From positions 434,001 to 498,000 of the forward strand of contig OY970245.1 in the NCBI GenBank assembly GCA_963715455.1: a stretch of DNA of 64,000 nt, given 5' to 3'. This DNA comes from VRUE01 sp963715455. Lineage in GTDB: Bacteria > Actinomycetota > Thermoleophilia > Solirubrobacterales > 70-9. Positions 60,708 to 64,000 of this stretch are shown here, one piece after another (position 1 is the stretch's first letter; each line of letters begins with the position of its first letter). The position numbers were made by a program, and so were the translations under genes. Below the pieces are notes generated by a model, which was given only the letters and a program-made list of their open reading frames with translations, did no database searches and was not told where the DNA came from.

Positions 60708-60763
60708 AGGGTAAGAGCAACGGGCTCCCGGCTACTCGTCTGGAAGCTGCTCTTGCAGCATGC

Positions 60764-61432
60764 CTAGCGCTTAGCCTCGAGGGGAGCTCGCTGGTCGATA
60801 TAGAGGATGTCTTCTTTTTGCGCCAGCGCCCTTTCAGCGCGTAGGCGGCCGACTTTCAACTGGCGCTCGATATCTCCGCGAACGGCTTCCAGGGCCAGCT
60901 GCCATTCGCAGTATCCCGAGGCGTTGCAGTCTTCGGTGCGGTACTTGCGAATAAACCATTCAGCTCGTTCCCAGGAGTATTGGAGTTCCCAGGCAAGATC
61001 GGTACAGAACCAATTCCTGTCGAGAAGGTCCTGGTTGAACGCGCTCGACACCTCCTCCCAGAAGTTCAGGACTGCCATGAGCTGGAGACGCTTCTTCGTC
61101 CCCATGTCTGAATCCCATTCACGCCAGCGGGTGTCCTGCTCAGACTCGACCGCGTCGAGGAACTCGGCCGAGGCAATTCGAGCAGCGAGTAGATCTGGAT
61201 GGTCCCAGCGAGCTCGGTATTCCGCCGTGCGGCCTCGCCTGGCAGTGACGTCTGCGTGATTCAGAGTCACCAGCGCGCCGGCCAGGGCAAGGCCCGCGGC
61301 GGCTGCCGTCGCGACATCAGGCGCACATACGGCGAGAAGAACGTAAAGAAGGGCGGAAAGAGCGATTCCAGCGATCGTCGCGGTGCTCCATCGACGAGGA
61401 AGCCAACCGCTGTCGCGGCTGATCGGCGACAC
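60764..61432 (-). CDS. Small membrane protein, unrecognised (DUF4760-like shape)
   Basis: A 222-residue protein with two N-terminal membrane helices (about 18-36 and 40-58; IAGIALSALLYVLLAVCAP then ATAAAAGLALAGALVTL) and a long, charged, helical cytoplasmic part. It contains WDHPDLLAARIASAEFLD, NFWEEVSSAFNQDLLDRNWF, and conserved-looking Trp/Tyr residues. The order (TM pair, then NFWE and several W) recalls DUF4760-type proteins, but this is by eye. No enzymatic motif. It is alone between gyrA and the PIN pair, ending in a likely terminator. Confidence 0.55.
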   Translation of the reverse strand: MSPISRDSGWLPRRWSTATIAGIALSALLYVLLAVCAPDVATAAAAGLALAGALVTLNHADVTARRGRTAEYRARWDHPDLLAARIASAEFLDAVESEQDTRWREWDSDMGTKKRLQLMAVLNFWEEVSSAFNQDLLDRNWFCTDLAWELQYSWERAEWFIRKYRTEDCNASGYCEWQLALEAVRGDIERQLKVGRLRAERALAQKEDILYIDQRAPLEAKR

Positions 61433-61512
61433 CTGAACCCTCCCTACTGAGAGTCGCTAGGCGCGGGGATCAGGGTTTGGGCCTCGCATGCTTCGAGTCT
61501 AGCAACGCCCAC

Positions 61513-64000
<2,488 letters not shown>

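Overview
The window is chromosomal DNA of a high-GC actinobacterium. The gene content (five linked secreted proteins with Lys-rich tails, arrays of TetR regulators, a fhaA-fhaB-pstP-rodA-pbpA-pknB wall-signalling cluster, gyrA) fits class Thermoleophilia (Solirubrobacterales-like) best. That placement comes from recalled family distributions, not from a database search. Almost the whole window is coding, with many 4-bp start/stop overlaps.

Layout. 1-2753: a small accessory region ending in an intact tRNA-Arg(CCT). Three partial copies of the 5' half of this tRNA lie upstream in the same orientation, and each marks off a 0.7-0.9 kb segment carrying a nucleotidyltransferase-fold gene: a decayed NTase with a small partner, an intact NTase with a small partner, and an MntA/HepT (MNT/HEPN) toxin-antitoxin pair. 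I read it as successive insertions at the anticodon loop of one tRNA. 2956-4143: Fic AMPylase. 4182-13328: a five-gene minus-strand operon of secreted proteins (collagen-like, NHL/FN3/beta-propeller, a repeated Cys-containing module, HtaA-like). 13581-21311: seven TetR-family genes with eight DNA-binding domains (one gene is a tandem fusion), interrupted by a Phd/VapC pair and a nucleotide-sugar dehydrogenase. 21308-27175: enoyl-CoA hydratase, sugar transporter, metF, a DUF3105 protein and two acetyltransferase-fold genes. 27249-38990: surface polysaccharide genes (priming sugar transferase, glycosyltransferases, flippase, ligase, LytR_C protein, CapD-like dehydratase), then a DedA protein fused by overlap to uppP, which together would recycle undecaprenyl phosphate.

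39054-54245: a second Fic gene translationally coupled to purM, a Ser/Thr kinase, and the minus-strand wall/division cluster fhaA-fhaB-pstP-rodA-pbpA-pknB-ddl. fhaA appears to start at an ATC codon. 54257-55105: pheA. 55106-59397: a less GC-rich restriction-modification island with a PLD-family nuclease, a small ribbon-helix-helix-like protein and two DNA methyltransferases. 59498-61432: HNH protein, a PIN toxin pair and a membrane protein. 61513-64000: gyrA, cut by the window edge.

The most interesting signals are the tRNA-half cassette array and a two-copy palindromic element (31037-31137 and 52064-52228). The two copies keep two sequence blocks but have different, still perfectly pairing, stems, and both sit directly on stop codons.
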